A DNA stretch of 64,000 nucleotides from assembly GCA_963703325.1 (NCBI GenBank), contig OY969805.1, positions 2,480,001 through 2,544,000 of the forward strand, given 5' to 3'. This document shows, piece by piece, positions 34,446 to 42,648 of the stretch; position 1 is the stretch's first letter, and every line of letters begins with the position of its first letter. The notes beneath the pieces were generated by a model. It saw only the letters and a program-made list of their open reading frames with translations, was not told the origin of the DNA and made no database searches. This stretch comes from Aquilonibacter sp963703325 (GTDB lineage: Bacteria > Vulcanimicrobiota > Vulcanimicrobiia > Vulcanimicrobiales > Vulcanimicrobiaceae). Made by a program: the position numbers and the translations under genes.

Positions 34446-34475
34446 TTGACCCCTGGGGGGTACTTACGGTAAGAT
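34446..34475 (+). promoter_or_regulatory. Sigma-70-type promoter for the rpsK (alpha) operon
   Basis: TTGACC (34446-34451), an 18-bp spacer and TAAGAT (34470-34475). It lies about 210 nt before rpsK and is the only good promoter in the gap between the patatin gene and rpsK. Confidence 0.65.
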
Positions 34476-34563
34476 GCTGGCTTGGCGCAGCTGCACTCTC
34501 TCTTCAGCAGATGCGCGCGGCTTCGGGAGCCCTCGCCGAGTTTCCCGACCTCCAATAGATGGC

Positions 34564-34661
34564 GTCGCTGCACGGACGCAGCGACATGTCCAAGCGCAGG
34601 ATGCGCGTCCGTGCGAAGCACGGTGGACTCGTCGAGGCGACGACAGCCCCGTCGTTCGGGG
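34564..34661 (+). promoter_or_regulatory. Structured leader of the rpsK operon
   Basis: Three clear hairpins precede rpsK: GTCGCTGC/GCAGCGAC (34564-34585), CCGTGC-GAA-GCACGG (34609-34623) and CCCCG-tcgtt-CGGGG (34647-34661). The last ends about 18 nt before the ribosome site. In several bacteria S4 (rpsD) represses this operon through its leader; these stems are candidates for such a site. No known S4 leader consensus was matched by eye. Confidence 0.45.
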
Positions 34662-34688
34662 AACCGGATAAACACATCGGAGTCCTTT

Positions 34689-35084
34689 TTGGCTGCCAAA
34701 AAGCAAACGAAGTCACGTAAGAAGCGTGAAGTCAAGAACGTCCAATCGGGCGTGACCCACGTGCACGCGTCCTTCAACAATACGATCGTCACGATCAGCG
34801 ATCCCCACGGCAACGTCGTATCGTGGGCCTCAGCCGGTAATCTCGGCTTTAAAGGTTCGAAGAAATCAACGCCGTTCGCCGCGCAGATGGCGGCCGAGTC
34901 GGCTGCACGCAAGGCAATGGAGCACGGCATGAAGAGCACGGAAGTGTTCGTCAAAGGGCCGGGCGCCGGGCGCGAAGCGGCGATTCGTTCGCTACAAGCC
35001 GCCGGCCTCGAGATCACGATGATCAAAGACGTCACGCCAATTCCGCATAACGGCTGCCGCCCTCCTAAGCGCCGCCGCGTGTAA
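34689..35084 (+). CDS. rpsK: 30S ribosomal protein S11
   Basis: The product is 131 residues from a TTG start (AAKKQTKSRKKREVKNVQSG), placed by homology and by a GGAG site 6 nt upstream. The signature KGPGAGREAAIRSLQAAGLE and the C-terminal PPKRRRV are present. S11 forms the platform near the Shine-Dalgarno cleft. The open frame continues upstream to the promoter but is leader RNA. It is the first gene of the rpsK-rpsD-rpoA-rplQ-trp unit. Confidence 0.96.
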   Translation: MAAKKQTKSRKKREVKNVQSGVTHVHASFNNTIVTISDPHGNVVSWASAGNLGFKGSKKSTPFAAQMAAESAARKAMEHGMKSTEVFVKGPGAGREAAIRSLQAAGLEITMIKDVTPIPHNGCRPPKRRRV

Positions 35085-35099
35085 TCGAAGAGAGAAGAT

Positions 35100-35759
35100 A
35101 TGTCGCGTTACATTGGTCCCGTCTGCCGTCTGTGCCGTCGTGAAACGGCCGCGAGCAAGACCGGCGAAAAAATCAAGCTGTTCCTCAAAGGCGACCGCTG
35201 CCTCTCGAAAAAGTGCGCGGTTGAGCGTCGCGGGACGGCACCGGGTCAGAAGGTCACGGGCACGAAGAACCGGTCGAAGATCTCCGAGTATGGCCGTCAG
35301 CTGCGCGAGAAGCAGAAGATGCGCCGCTACTACGGCGTCCACGAAACGCAGTTCGAGAACTACTTCCGAGAGGCTGCGCGAGTTCCGGGTCAAACCGGAC
35401 GCACGTTCCTCCAGTTGCTTGAACGCCGTCTGGATAACGTCGTCTATCGCCTGAACTTGGCTACCAGCCGTGCCCAGGCACGCCAGCTGGTTACGCATCG
35501 TCACTTCCACGTCAACGGCAAAAACGTCAACATCCCCTCGTATATCGTCAAGCCGGGCGATGTGATAACGATCGGCGAGCGCAGCCTCAAGTCGCCCGTC
35601 TTCGAGGCGAATCTGGAAGTCGCGCGTTCGCGGCGTCCACCGGACTGGCTCGAGTGGAACGATGCCGATAACAGCGGCAAAGTGACGCAGCTGCCTGCGC
35701 GCGAGCAAATCGATACACCTGTCGACGAGCAACTCATCGTCGAATACTATTCGCGTTAA
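35100..35759 (+). CDS. rpsD: 30S ribosomal protein S4
   Basis: The product has 219 residues. It has the zinc-binding N terminus with four Cys (CRLC and CLSKKC), the S4 helical body (YGRQLREKQKMRRYYGVHET) and the S4 RNA-binding domain (LERRLDNVVYRLNLATSRAQ). S4 starts 30S assembly and often autoregulates this operon. A REP-like palindrome lies between it and rpoA. Confidence 0.97.
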   Translation: MSRYIGPVCRLCRRETAASKTGEKIKLFLKGDRCLSKKCAVERRGTAPGQKVTGTKNRSKISEYGRQLREKQKMRRYYGVHETQFENYFREAARVPGQTGRTFLQLLERRLDNVVYRLNLATSRAQARQLVTHRHFHVNGKNVNIPSYIVKPGDVITIGERSLKSPVFEANLEVARSRRPPDWLEWNDADNSGKVTQLPAREQIDTPVDEQLIVEYYSR

Positions 35760-35798
35760 TTCACAACAACACAAACCGCTGCTAGGCGTGCGATCGCC

Positions 35799-35838
35799 GA
35801 TCCTGAGCGTGGGCGCAGGGCGCCGTAGTCGAAGGGTC
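35799..35838. repeat. REP-like palindrome, long form
   Basis: GATCCTGAGCGTGGGCGC and GCGCCGTAGTCGAAGGGTC face each other around an AGG centre. The core and the CCGTAGTCGA arm are shared with 9316-9355. It lies in the rpsD-rpoA spacer. Confidence 0.6.
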
Positions 35839-35882
35839 GACGGATAACGTAAGCAGCAACAAAGGAAACACCAAACCACATT

Positions 35883-36809
35883 ATGATCACGTTGGAAATG
35901 CCCGCCGGCGCAACCATTGAGGTTCGCGAGCGCCGTGAGAACTATGCCAAGTTCGTGATCGAGCCGCTCGAACGCGGATTCGGTATTACGCTCGGTAATG
36001 CGCTGCGCCGGATTCTACTCAGCTCGATCCCGGGCGCGGCCGTCACCTACATGAAGATTGACGGCGTGCTGCACGAGTTCTCGACGATTCAAGGAATGGT
36101 CGAAGACACGATCGCGCTGATGCTCAACCTCAAGGGTCTGCCGGTCAAGCTCAACAGCGACGAACCGCGCGTACTCAACCTCTCGGTCTCGGGATCGAAA
36201 GATGTGACCGCCGCCGACATCGCGCCGGATGCCGACGTCGAAATCCTCGATCCGGGCTACCACATCGCGACGCTCACGTCGAAAGACGCGAAGCTCTCGA
36301 TGGAAATCGGCATCGAGAAGGGGCGCGGCTACGTAATGGCCGACAAGCAACGCAATATCGAGCACATGATCGGCTTGATCCCGCTCGACTCGATCTTCTC
36401 ACCGATTCGCAAGGTCAACTTCTCGGTCGACGATACGCGCGTCGGCCAGAGCGTCGACTTCGATCGGCTGACGCTCGAAATCGAAACCAACGGCTCGATC
36501 ACGCCCGATGACGCGCTCGCGACCTCTGCGGCGATCATGCAAGAGCAGCTCGATCTCTTCGTCGGCTTCACCAGCCGCGAGGAACCGCTGCCCGAAGCGC
36601 CGCCGAACGAATGGGACATTCCGGTTGAGACCCTCAACCTGTCGGTCCGGTCGTTCAACTGCCTCAAGCGCGCCGGCATTTCGAAAGTGTCCGAGCTTCT
36701 CGATCTCACCGAAGACGAGATCATGAAGATGCGCAACTTCGGCAAGAAGTCGCTCGACGAAATCAAGCAAGTTCTCGCAGAGAGGGGGCTCTCGCTGCGC
36801 CTATCATAA
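35883..36809 (+). CDS. rpoA: RNA polymerase alpha subunit
   Basis: The product has 308 residues. The N-terminal dimerisation domain shows FVIEPLERGFGITLGNALRR and LLSSIPGAAVTYMKIDGVLH; after a short acidic linker the C-terminal domain shows VRSFNCLKRAGISKVSELLD and MRNFGKKSLDEIKQVLAERG, which bind UP elements and activators. All parts are intact. The position after rpsD and before rplQ is the standard one. Confidence 0.98.
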   Translation: MITLEMPAGATIEVRERRENYAKFVIEPLERGFGITLGNALRRILLSSIPGAAVTYMKIDGVLHEFSTIQGMVEDTIALMLNLKGLPVKLNSDEPRVLNLSVSGSKDVTAADIAPDADVEILDPGYHIATLTSKDAKLSMEIGIEKGRGYVMADKQRNIEHMIGLIPLDSIFSPIRKVNFSVDDTRVGQSVDFDRLTLEIETNGSITPDDALATSAAIMQEQLDLFVGFTSREEPLPEAPPNEWDIPVETLNLSVRSFNCLKRAGISKVSELLDLTEDEIMKMRNFGKKSLDEIKQVLAERGLSLRLS

Positions 36810-36828
36810 GCGCAACGAGACGTAACGC

Positions 36829-37182
36829 ATGCCGCATCAAATCGCATACAAACGGCTGTCCCGCACGGACGGGCACCGCAAGGCGCTGTTGCGCAACATG
36901 GCGACCTCGTTCTTCAAGTATGAGAAGATCGAGACGACCTCGACCAAGGCGAAGGAAGTCAGCAAGGTCGTGGAGTCGTTGATTACGACTGCGATGGCCG
37001 GCGATCTCGCCGCCCGCCGCAAGCTCGCCGAGTTCCTCACCGAACCGGCGGTCGTGAAAAAGCTGGTCGAGCAAATCGCTCCGTCACTTAAGGGCCGGAC
37101 CGGTGGATACACGCGCATTACGAAAACGCGCGTCCGCCCCGGTGACGCGGCAGAACTGTCGCTACTGGAACTGGTGAAGTAA
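36829..37182 (+). CDS. rplQ: 50S ribosomal protein L17
   Basis: The product has 117 residues (KRLSRTDGHRKALLRNMATS, then TRITKTRVRPGDAAELSLLE). L17 lies near the tunnel exit. Compared with E. coli (127 residues) the C terminus is short, as in many phyla. Only 20 nt separate it from trpD, without a terminator, so the trp genes are probably transcribed with the ribosomal ones. Confidence 0.96.
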   Translation: MPHQIAYKRLSRTDGHRKALLRNMATSFFKYEKIETTSTKAKEVSKVVESLITTAMAGDLAARRKLAEFLTEPAVVKKLVEQIAPSLKGRTGGYTRITKTRVRPGDAAELSLLELVK

Positions 37183-37202
37183 AGACGGACTACCCTGGAC
37201 TA

Positions 37203-38198
37203 TTGCGCCGGCTCATAGCCGGCGCTCGTCTTTCTCAAGCCGAGAGCGCCGAACTGTTCGGCGCCATCATGGACGGCGAACTCACGCCGGCCCAGAGCGG
37301 CGGTTTGCTCGTCGCGCTGGCTGCTCGCGGCGAAGACGTCGACGAGATCGTCGGCGCGGCGCGCGCGATGCGCGAGCGCAGTTTGCACGTCGAGCACGGA
37401 TTGCCCGAGGTCGTCGACGTGGTCGGCACCGGCGGCGACGGTGCGAATACCATTAACATCTCTACCATGGCGGCGCTGGTTACGGCGGCTGCCGGGATAC
37501 CGGTCGCCAAACATGGCAATCGTGCGGCGTCGAGCGCGTGCGGAAGCGCCGACGTCCTCGAGGCGACTGGCTTGCCGATCGATTTGGCTCCCGACCGCGC
37601 CGCGCACATGCTGCGCGAGGCGAACTTTACCTTTATGTTCGCCCCGCGTTATCATCCGGCGATGAAGAACGTCGGGCCCATTCGGCGCGAACTGGGCGTA
37701 CGGACGATCTTCAACGTGCTCGGCCCGCTTACCAATCCGGCGGCGGCGAGCGTGCAGATCGTCGGCGTGGCGCGACCGGAACTGCTCGAACCGCTGGCAG
37801 CGGTGCTGCAAGGACTGGGCGTACGCAGGGGTGCCGTCATCCATGGCGAGAACGGCATCGATGAAGTGGCTGGCGACGTACCGACAGCGGTGTATTCTTT
37901 CGACGGATCCGGTGGCCGGCGGTGGAGGCTCGATCCCGCCGCGTACGGCATTGCGACGCCGTTGCCCGCGATCGTCGGGCACTCGGTCGAGGCCGCCAAG
38001 GAGGCGTTTCTCTCAATTCTCGGCGGCGAGGCATCGCCGCGTGCAGACGTGGTGGCGCTCAATGCCGCGCTCGTGTTGCACACCGTCGGCGCCGAGCCGA
38101 CGATGGAGGCCGCACTCGGGCGCGCACGCTCGATCCTCAAGTCCGGGGCGGCACTGCGAACCTACGAGCGCGCGAAGGAGCTGGCAATCCATGGCTGA
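37203..38198 (+). CDS. trpD: Anthranilate phosphoribosyltransferase
   Basis: The product has 331 residues from a TTG. The PRPP-binding motif VVGTGGDGANTINISTMAAL and HGNRAASSACGSADVLEATG are typical of TrpD, with PRYHPAMKNVGPIRRELGVR in the middle. It joins anthranilate to phosphoribosyl pyrophosphate. trpE and trpG are not in the window. It overlaps trpC by 8 nt. There is no leader peptide or attenuator between rplQ and trpD. Confidence 0.95.
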   Translation: MRRLIAGARLSQAESAELFGAIMDGELTPAQSGGLLVALAARGEDVDEIVGAARAMRERSLHVEHGLPEVVDVVGTGGDGANTINISTMAALVTAAAGIPVAKHGNRAASSACGSADVLEATGLPIDLAPDRAAHMLREANFTFMFAPRYHPAMKNVGPIRRELGVRTIFNVLGPLTNPAAASVQIVGVARPELLEPLAAVLQGLGVRRGAVIHGENGIDEVAGDVPTAVYSFDGSGGRRWRLDPAAYGIATPLPAIVGHSVEAAKEAFLSILGGEASPRADVVALNAALVLHTVGAEPTMEAALGRARSILKSGAALRTYERAKELAIHG

Positions 38199-38988
38199 GG
38201 ATGTACTCAAGAAGATCTACGCGGCGAAGGCGCAGCGCCTCAAAGCGGAGATGGAGCGCGAGCCGTACGAGGCGATCCGCGAACGCGCCCGCGCCAGCAT
38301 TGCCACGCGACGCCATTTTCTCAAACTGCTGCGCGCGCGCAGCGGTGACGCGATCGTTGCCGAGATCAAGCGCGCTTCGCCGTCGGCTGGGCTGATCGCC
38401 CGCGATTTCGATCCGGTCGCGATCGCCAAGACGTACGAGCGCGCCGGCGCCGACGCGATCAGCATCCTGACTGAGAACGATCACTTCTTGGGTGACCTCG
38501 CCTTCATCGCACCGGTACGCGCGGTAACCGCGCTCCCACTGCTGCGTAAGGACTTTTTGACGACGCCGTATCAAGTCGCGCAATCCGCGGCGTACGGCGC
38601 CGACGCGATTCTGTTGATCGTGTCAGGGTTGAGCGACGAGCAGATGCGTGCGGCAATGACCGAGGCGGACGCCTACGAGCTCGACGCGCTCGTGGAAGTA
38701 CACGACGCTCGCGATTTGCAGCGGGCGCTCGGACTCGGGGCGCAGTTCGTGGGCGTCAACAATCGTAACTTGCGCACGATGATCACCGATCTCGCGGTCA
38801 GCGAACACGTGCTTCCGCAGGTGCCCCCCGACGTATTTGCGATCAGCGAGAGCGGGATGCGCGATCTCACCGATCTCGAGCGGCTGCGCCGAGCCGGGGC
38901 GCGCGGATTTTTGATCGGCGAGGCCTTGATGCGAGCCGACGACCCTGCGGCACTTCTGGCATCGTTCAAGCATGTCCACGCGCATTAA
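38191..38988 (+). CDS. trpC: Indole-3-glycerol-phosphate synthase
   Basis: The product is 265 residues from the ATG at 38191. TIM-barrel signature residues are in IVAEIKRASPSAGLIARDFD, ISILTENDHFLGDL, LLRKDFLTTPYQV and FVGVNNRNLRT, with the phosphate loop near FAISESGMRD. It makes indole-glycerol phosphate from the carboxyphenylamino-deoxyribulose phosphate. It is not fused to trpF, which follows with a 17-nt overlap. Confidence 0.95.
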   Translation: MAEDVLKKIYAAKAQRLKAEMEREPYEAIRERARASIATRRHFLKLLRARSGDAIVAEIKRASPSAGLIARDFDPVAIAKTYERAGADAISILTENDHFLGDLAFIAPVRAVTALPLLRKDFLTTPYQVAQSAAYGADAILLIVSGLSDEQMRAAMTEADAYELDALVEVHDARDLQRALGLGAQFVGVNNRNLRTMITDLAVSEHVLPQVPPDVFAISESGMRDLTDLERLRRAGARGFLIGEALMRADDPAALLASFKHVHAH

Positions 38989-39598
38989 GTTCTGCGGCTG
39001 CAACAGTTGGGCCGACGTGTCGCTCGCGATCGACGAGGGCGCCGACGCGGCCGGTATGATCTTCGCACCGTCGCCGCGCAGCATCGACTGGACAGCGGCG
39101 GCTGAAATCGCCCAACGCATCGGCACCAGCATCTTACCGGTGGGCGTTTTCGTTAATCCCTCGATCGACGAAGTCGAGCGCGCACGTTGGTATTTCCCGG
39201 AGCTCGTGGTGCAACTCTCAGGCGACGAGTCGCCCGAATTCGTGCGCTCGGTCGGCGGTTCGGTCGTCAAGACGTTTCACATTGCGCCGGGCGAGCGTCC
39301 GAAGGATCTCGACGCGCGATGCGATGCCTATGCGGCGCTGCCGCTCTTCGACACAAAGGTCGAGGGGACGTGGGGCGGAACGGGCGTGTCATTCGATTGG
39401 TCGGTGCTCTCGCAACTTGCGCGGATGCGTCCGATCGCCGTTGCCGGTGGCCTCACACCCGAAAACGTCGGCGCATGCGTGCGGACGATTCGCCCGGCAT
39501 GGGTCGACGTGCGGACCGGCATCGAAACCGGCGGCCGCAAGGACGCGCAGAAAATGCACCGCTTCATTGCCGCGGTGCGGGAGAGCGATGCAGCCTAA
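38972..39598 (+). CDS. trpF: Phosphoribosylanthranilate isomerase
   Basis: The product has 208 residues. The start KFCGCNSWADVSLAIDEGAD holds the catalytic Cys of TrpF (KFCG), and the catalytic Asp lies in ALPLFDTKVEGTWGGTG. The phosphate loop region reads VAGGLTPENVGACV. It performs the Amadori rearrangement in tryptophan synthesis. Overlaps trpC by 17 nt and trpB by 11 nt. Confidence 0.94.
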   Translation: MSTRIKFCGCNSWADVSLAIDEGADAAGMIFAPSPRSIDWTAAAEIAQRIGTSILPVGVFVNPSIDEVERARWYFPELVVQLSGDESPEFVRSVGGSVVKTFHIAPGERPKDLDARCDAYAALPLFDTKVEGTWGGTGVSFDWSVLSQLARMRPIAVAGGLTPENVGACVRTIRPAWVDVRTGIETGGRKDAQKMHRFIAAVRESDAA

Positions 39599-40763
39599 CG
39601 GCCGCGGGTATTTTGGGGAATTCGGCGGACGCTTCGTTCCCGAAGTCTTGATCGACGCGCTCGAGACGCTCGAGCGCGAAGTCGCCACGGCATTCGAGGA
39701 TCCGTCGTTCTGGGCCGAATACGAGGGTGCGTTGCGCGACTTCGTCGGCCGTCCGTCGCCGCTGTATCGCGCCGAGCGCTACGCCGCCGAGACGGCCGTA
39801 CCGTTCCTGCTCAAGCGCGAGGACCTCAATCACACGGGTGCGCACAAGATCAATAACACGGTCGGCCAGGCGCTGCTTGCGCGACGGATGGGCAAGAGTC
39901 GATTGATCGCCGAGACCGGCGCAGGTCAGCACGGTGTTGCGACCGCGACGGTCGGTGCGAAGTTCGGATTTCCGGTCGATGTGTACATGGGCGCGGTCGA
40001 CGTCGAGCGTCAAGCGCTCAACGTCTACATTATGACGTTGCTTGGTGCAACGGTCCATCCGGTGACCGGCGGTACGCAAACGCTCAAAGACGCGACCAAC
40101 GAAGCGTTTCGGGTGTGGGCCGCGCAAGTGGAGGATACGTTCTACGTCATCGGCAGCGTGGTCGGGGCACATCCATATCCCTATATGGTGCGCGAGTTCC
40201 AAAAGGTCATCGGACTCGAAGCGCGCGCGCAGTGTATGGAGCGCTATGGACGCTTGCCGAGCGATGTGGTCGCCTGTGTCGGCGGCGGGAGCAACGCGAT
40301 CGGGATCTTCGCGGGGTTTCTCGACGACGACGTGCGCTTGTGGGGCGTGGAAGCCGCCGGCGAAGGTATCGAAAGCGGACGAACCGCGGCCGCGCTCGGC
40401 GCCGGCAGCATTGGCGTGCTGCACGGTTCGCGTTCGTATCTCTTGCAAGATGCGCAGGGGCAGGTACAAGATACGCACTCGATCAGTGCGGGACTCGACT
40501 ATCCGGGCGTTGGCCCCGAACATGCCCATCTCAAGCAAACCGGTCGTGCTACTTACGTGCCGGTAACGGATGCCGAAGCACTCGAAGCGTTCTTTACGTT
40601 CTCGCGCGCCGAAGGCATCATTCCGGCGCTCGAGAGCGCGCACGCCATCGCCTTCGCACGCCGCCTTGCACTCGAGCGCGGGCCCAACGATTTGATCTTG
40701 GTGAATCTTTCGGGCCGCGGTGATAAGGACATCGCGCAAGTTCGCGGACTCCAACGTGCTTGA
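39588..40763 (+). CDS. trpB: Tryptophan synthase beta chain
   Basis: The product is 391 residues from the ATG inside the trpF end (MQPNGRGYFGEFGGRFVPEV). The PLP lysine is K87 in NHTGAHKINNT, and the phosphate-binding loop is CVGGGSNAIG. The ETGAGQHGVATATV segment is intact. It condenses indole with serine. The long in-frame extension upstream overlaps trpF and is not TrpB. This is the TrpB1 type paired with TrpA. Confidence 0.96.
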   Translation: MQPNGRGYFGEFGGRFVPEVLIDALETLEREVATAFEDPSFWAEYEGALRDFVGRPSPLYRAERYAAETAVPFLLKREDLNHTGAHKINNTVGQALLARRMGKSRLIAETGAGQHGVATATVGAKFGFPVDVYMGAVDVERQALNVYIMTLLGATVHPVTGGTQTLKDATNEAFRVWAAQVEDTFYVIGSVVGAHPYPYMVREFQKVIGLEARAQCMERYGRLPSDVVACVGGGSNAIGIFAGFLDDDVRLWGVEAAGEGIESGRTAAALGAGSIGVLHGSRSYLLQDAQGQVQDTHSISAGLDYPGVGPEHAHLKQTGRATYVPVTDAEALEAFFTFSRAEGIIPALESAHAIAFARRLALERGPNDLILVNLSGRGDKDIAQVRGLQRA

Positions 40764-41556
40764 GGCCATCTTCGAACGCGCCCGCAACGCCGGGCGCGCT
40801 GCGTTCATCCCGTATGTGATGGCGGGCGACCCGGATCGCGCGACGACGCTTGCGATTCTGCGCGCGCTGACGCAGGCCGGCGCCGATTTGATCGAGCTTG
40901 GAATCCCGTATAGCGATCCGCTCGCCGATGGTCCGACGATTGCCGCCGCCGGGCAGCGCGCGCTCGCCGCCGGCACAACGATCGCGTCGACGCTGGAACT
41001 CATGCGCGATCACCACGAACGCGGGGGCGCCCCGATCGTCCTCTTCACGTACTACAATCCGGTGTTGCAATACGGCATCGATCGCTTTGCGCGGGAATCC
41101 GCAGCCGCCGGTGCCTGCGGCGTCATCGTTCCGGATATTGCGCTCGAGGAGGGAGAGGCGCTCGGCGCGACGCTGGCGGCCAACGGACTCGACATGCCGC
41201 TGCTGGTTGCGCCGTCGACCAAAGCCGCGCGCGCGCGGCGGATCGCCGCGCAGAGCACCGGCTTCATTTATGTAGTCTCGCGCTTGGGAGTGACCGGTGC
41301 CGGGACGCAGCCGTCGACCCAGGCACTGCGCACCCAAATTGAAATGTTGCGCGCGATCACCGATGCCCCGCTGGCCGCGGGATTTGGGGTGAGCCATTCG
41401 GACCACGTACGGGCCGCTGCGGCTGTCGCTGATGGGATCATCGTCGGCAGCGCATTGATTGACGCCTATGCCGGAACACGAGGAGAAGAGGCAGCGCAAC
41501 GCGTACGCGCGTTTGTTGAACCGCTGATTGCTGCCGCAAATTCCGTGGAGGTGTAA
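40756..41556 (+). CDS. trpA: Tryptophan synthase alpha chain
   Basis: The product is 266 residues from the GTG at 40756, giving VLEAIFERARNAGRAAFIPY; a GTG at 40720 would add 12 residues and lacks a ribosome site. The catalytic Glu and Asp are in ADLIELGIPYSDPLADGPT, and the loop LLVAPSTKAARARRI and GFGVSHSDHV match TrpA. It cleaves indole-glycerol phosphate and passes indole to TrpB. Its last base overlaps the start of the next gene. Confidence 0.94.
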   Translation: MLEAIFERARNAGRAAFIPYVMAGDPDRATTLAILRALTQAGADLIELGIPYSDPLADGPTIAAAGQRALAAGTTIASTLELMRDHHERGGAPIVLFTYYNPVLQYGIDRFARESAAAGACGVIVPDIALEEGEALGATLAANGLDMPLLVAPSTKAARARRIAAQSTGFIYVVSRLGVTGAGTQPSTQALRTQIEMLRAITDAPLAAGFGVSHSDHVRAAAAVADGIIVGSALIDAYAGTRGEEAAQRVRAFVEPLIAAANSVEV

Positions 41557-42167
41557 TGGATCGCGCGACGTTCGTTCAAGCCGGACTTGCCGCGCTCGTT
41601 GCCGGGCCGTCGCCCCAGCCCGCCGCGACGTTGACCGGAAATCCGTGGAACATGTGCGACAAGAGCCCGGCGCTTCCGTACGACCATCCGCTCGACATCA
41701 AGATGCAAGTACTGGATGGCCCTGATTTTCACTTGATGGCGTATCGCGGCCAGGCCGTGCTGCTCAATATCTTTGCGACGTGGTGCGGACCGTGCAACCA
41801 CGAGCAACCGGCGATCGTGGACGTTGCCGCACAGTACGCTCCGCAAGGACTGGCGGTGATCGGCATGAACGATCGCGAGGAAGACAACGCCGTTCGCGCC
41901 TATCGCAAGAAGTATTCGATCACCTATCCGATCGCGATGGATCGTACCGGCGGATTCACGCGCGCGCTGCAAGCGGGCAAGCTTACCGATATCACCACCG
42001 TCTTCCCGGTCTCGCTCTTTATCACCCCGGATGGCTACCTCTACTGCTATCTGACCGGCTCAATGAGCCGCGCCGAGCTCGATTACCGCGTCAAGAAATT
42101 TCTTGCCGACGCGCCGCCGTTTACGCCGTCGCCTTCGCCCCCGCCGAGTCCGACGGCGTCACGCTAG
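41556..42167 (+). CDS. TlpA-like thioredoxin-fold protein
   Basis: The product has 203 residues. A weakly hydrophobic N terminus (FVQAGLAALVAGPSPQPAAT) may be a signal or membrane anchor. The thioredoxin-like domain has the redox site ATWCGPCNHEQPAI (CGPC), the ResA/TlpA-type GQAVLLNIFATWCGPC start and a cis-Pro region in TTVFPVSLFITPDGYL. It ends in a Pro/Ser-rich tail. It is likely to reduce disulphides outside the cytoplasm. It begins on the last base of trpA, so it is co-transcribed with trp genes although it has no known role there. Confidence 0.8.
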   Translation: MDRATFVQAGLAALVAGPSPQPAATLTGNPWNMCDKSPALPYDHPLDIKMQVLDGPDFHLMAYRGQAVLLNIFATWCGPCNHEQPAIVDVAAQYAPQGLAVIGMNDREEDNAVRAYRKKYSITYPIAMDRTGGFTRALQAGKLTDITTVFPVSLFITPDGYLYCYLTGSMSRAELDYRVKKFLADAPPFTPSPSPPPSPTASR

Positions 42168-42647
42168 CGTCTTGCGCATCAGGATCGCGTCCCAGGCCTC
42201 GCCGCTCCGGCGCGCGATCTGCGCGGCCTGCGCGTCGATTTCAACGAAGTCGAATTTTCGGTAGAGCGCGAGCGCGCGCTCGTTGTGCGGAAACACCAAC
42301 AGTGAGAGATGCGGAATACCGCGCTCGCGCGCCCAGCCGATGAGCTGCTCGAGCAACGCTGCGCCGACGCCTTTGCCGCGATGGTCCGCTTCGACCAACA
42401 TGCCGATCGTGTGGCCGTAGGGATCGTGCCGGTACTCGGTTACGACGCCGACGATCGCGCCGGCCTGATCGGCGACGAACATCCCGTTACCGTTGCTCAG
42501 CGAGAAGCCGAGCATGTCGCGATACTTCTGCCGATCGTAGCCCGGTTCAGTCCCGATCCAGAGCCGCTCGGCGGCAACCGCGTCAAAAAGCAAGAGCACG
42601 GCGTCAACGTCGCCGTGCTCCATGGGCCGGATCGTCGACTCGAACAC
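42159..42647 (-). CDS. GNAT-family N-acetyltransferase
   Basis: The product is 162 residues from the GTG at 42647 (VFESTIRPMEHGDVDAVLLL); longer starts overlap the next gene. The acetyl-CoA pyrophosphate loop reads VEADHRGKGVGAALLEQLIG, and the C-terminal part LSLLVFPHNERALALYRKFD is typical of the fold. The substrate is unknown. It starts 1 nt after the L-2-hydroxyglutarate oxidase stop and converges with the thioredoxin-like gene. Confidence 0.82.
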   Translation of the reverse strand: MFESTIRPMEHGDVDAVLLLFDAVAAERLWIGTEPGYDRQKYRDMLGFSLSNGNGMFVADQAGAIVGVVTEYRHDPYGHTIGMLVEADHRGKGVGAALLEQLIGWARERGIPHLSLLVFPHNERALALYRKFDFVEIDAQAAQIARRSGEAWDAILMRKTLA

Positions 42648-42648
42648 G

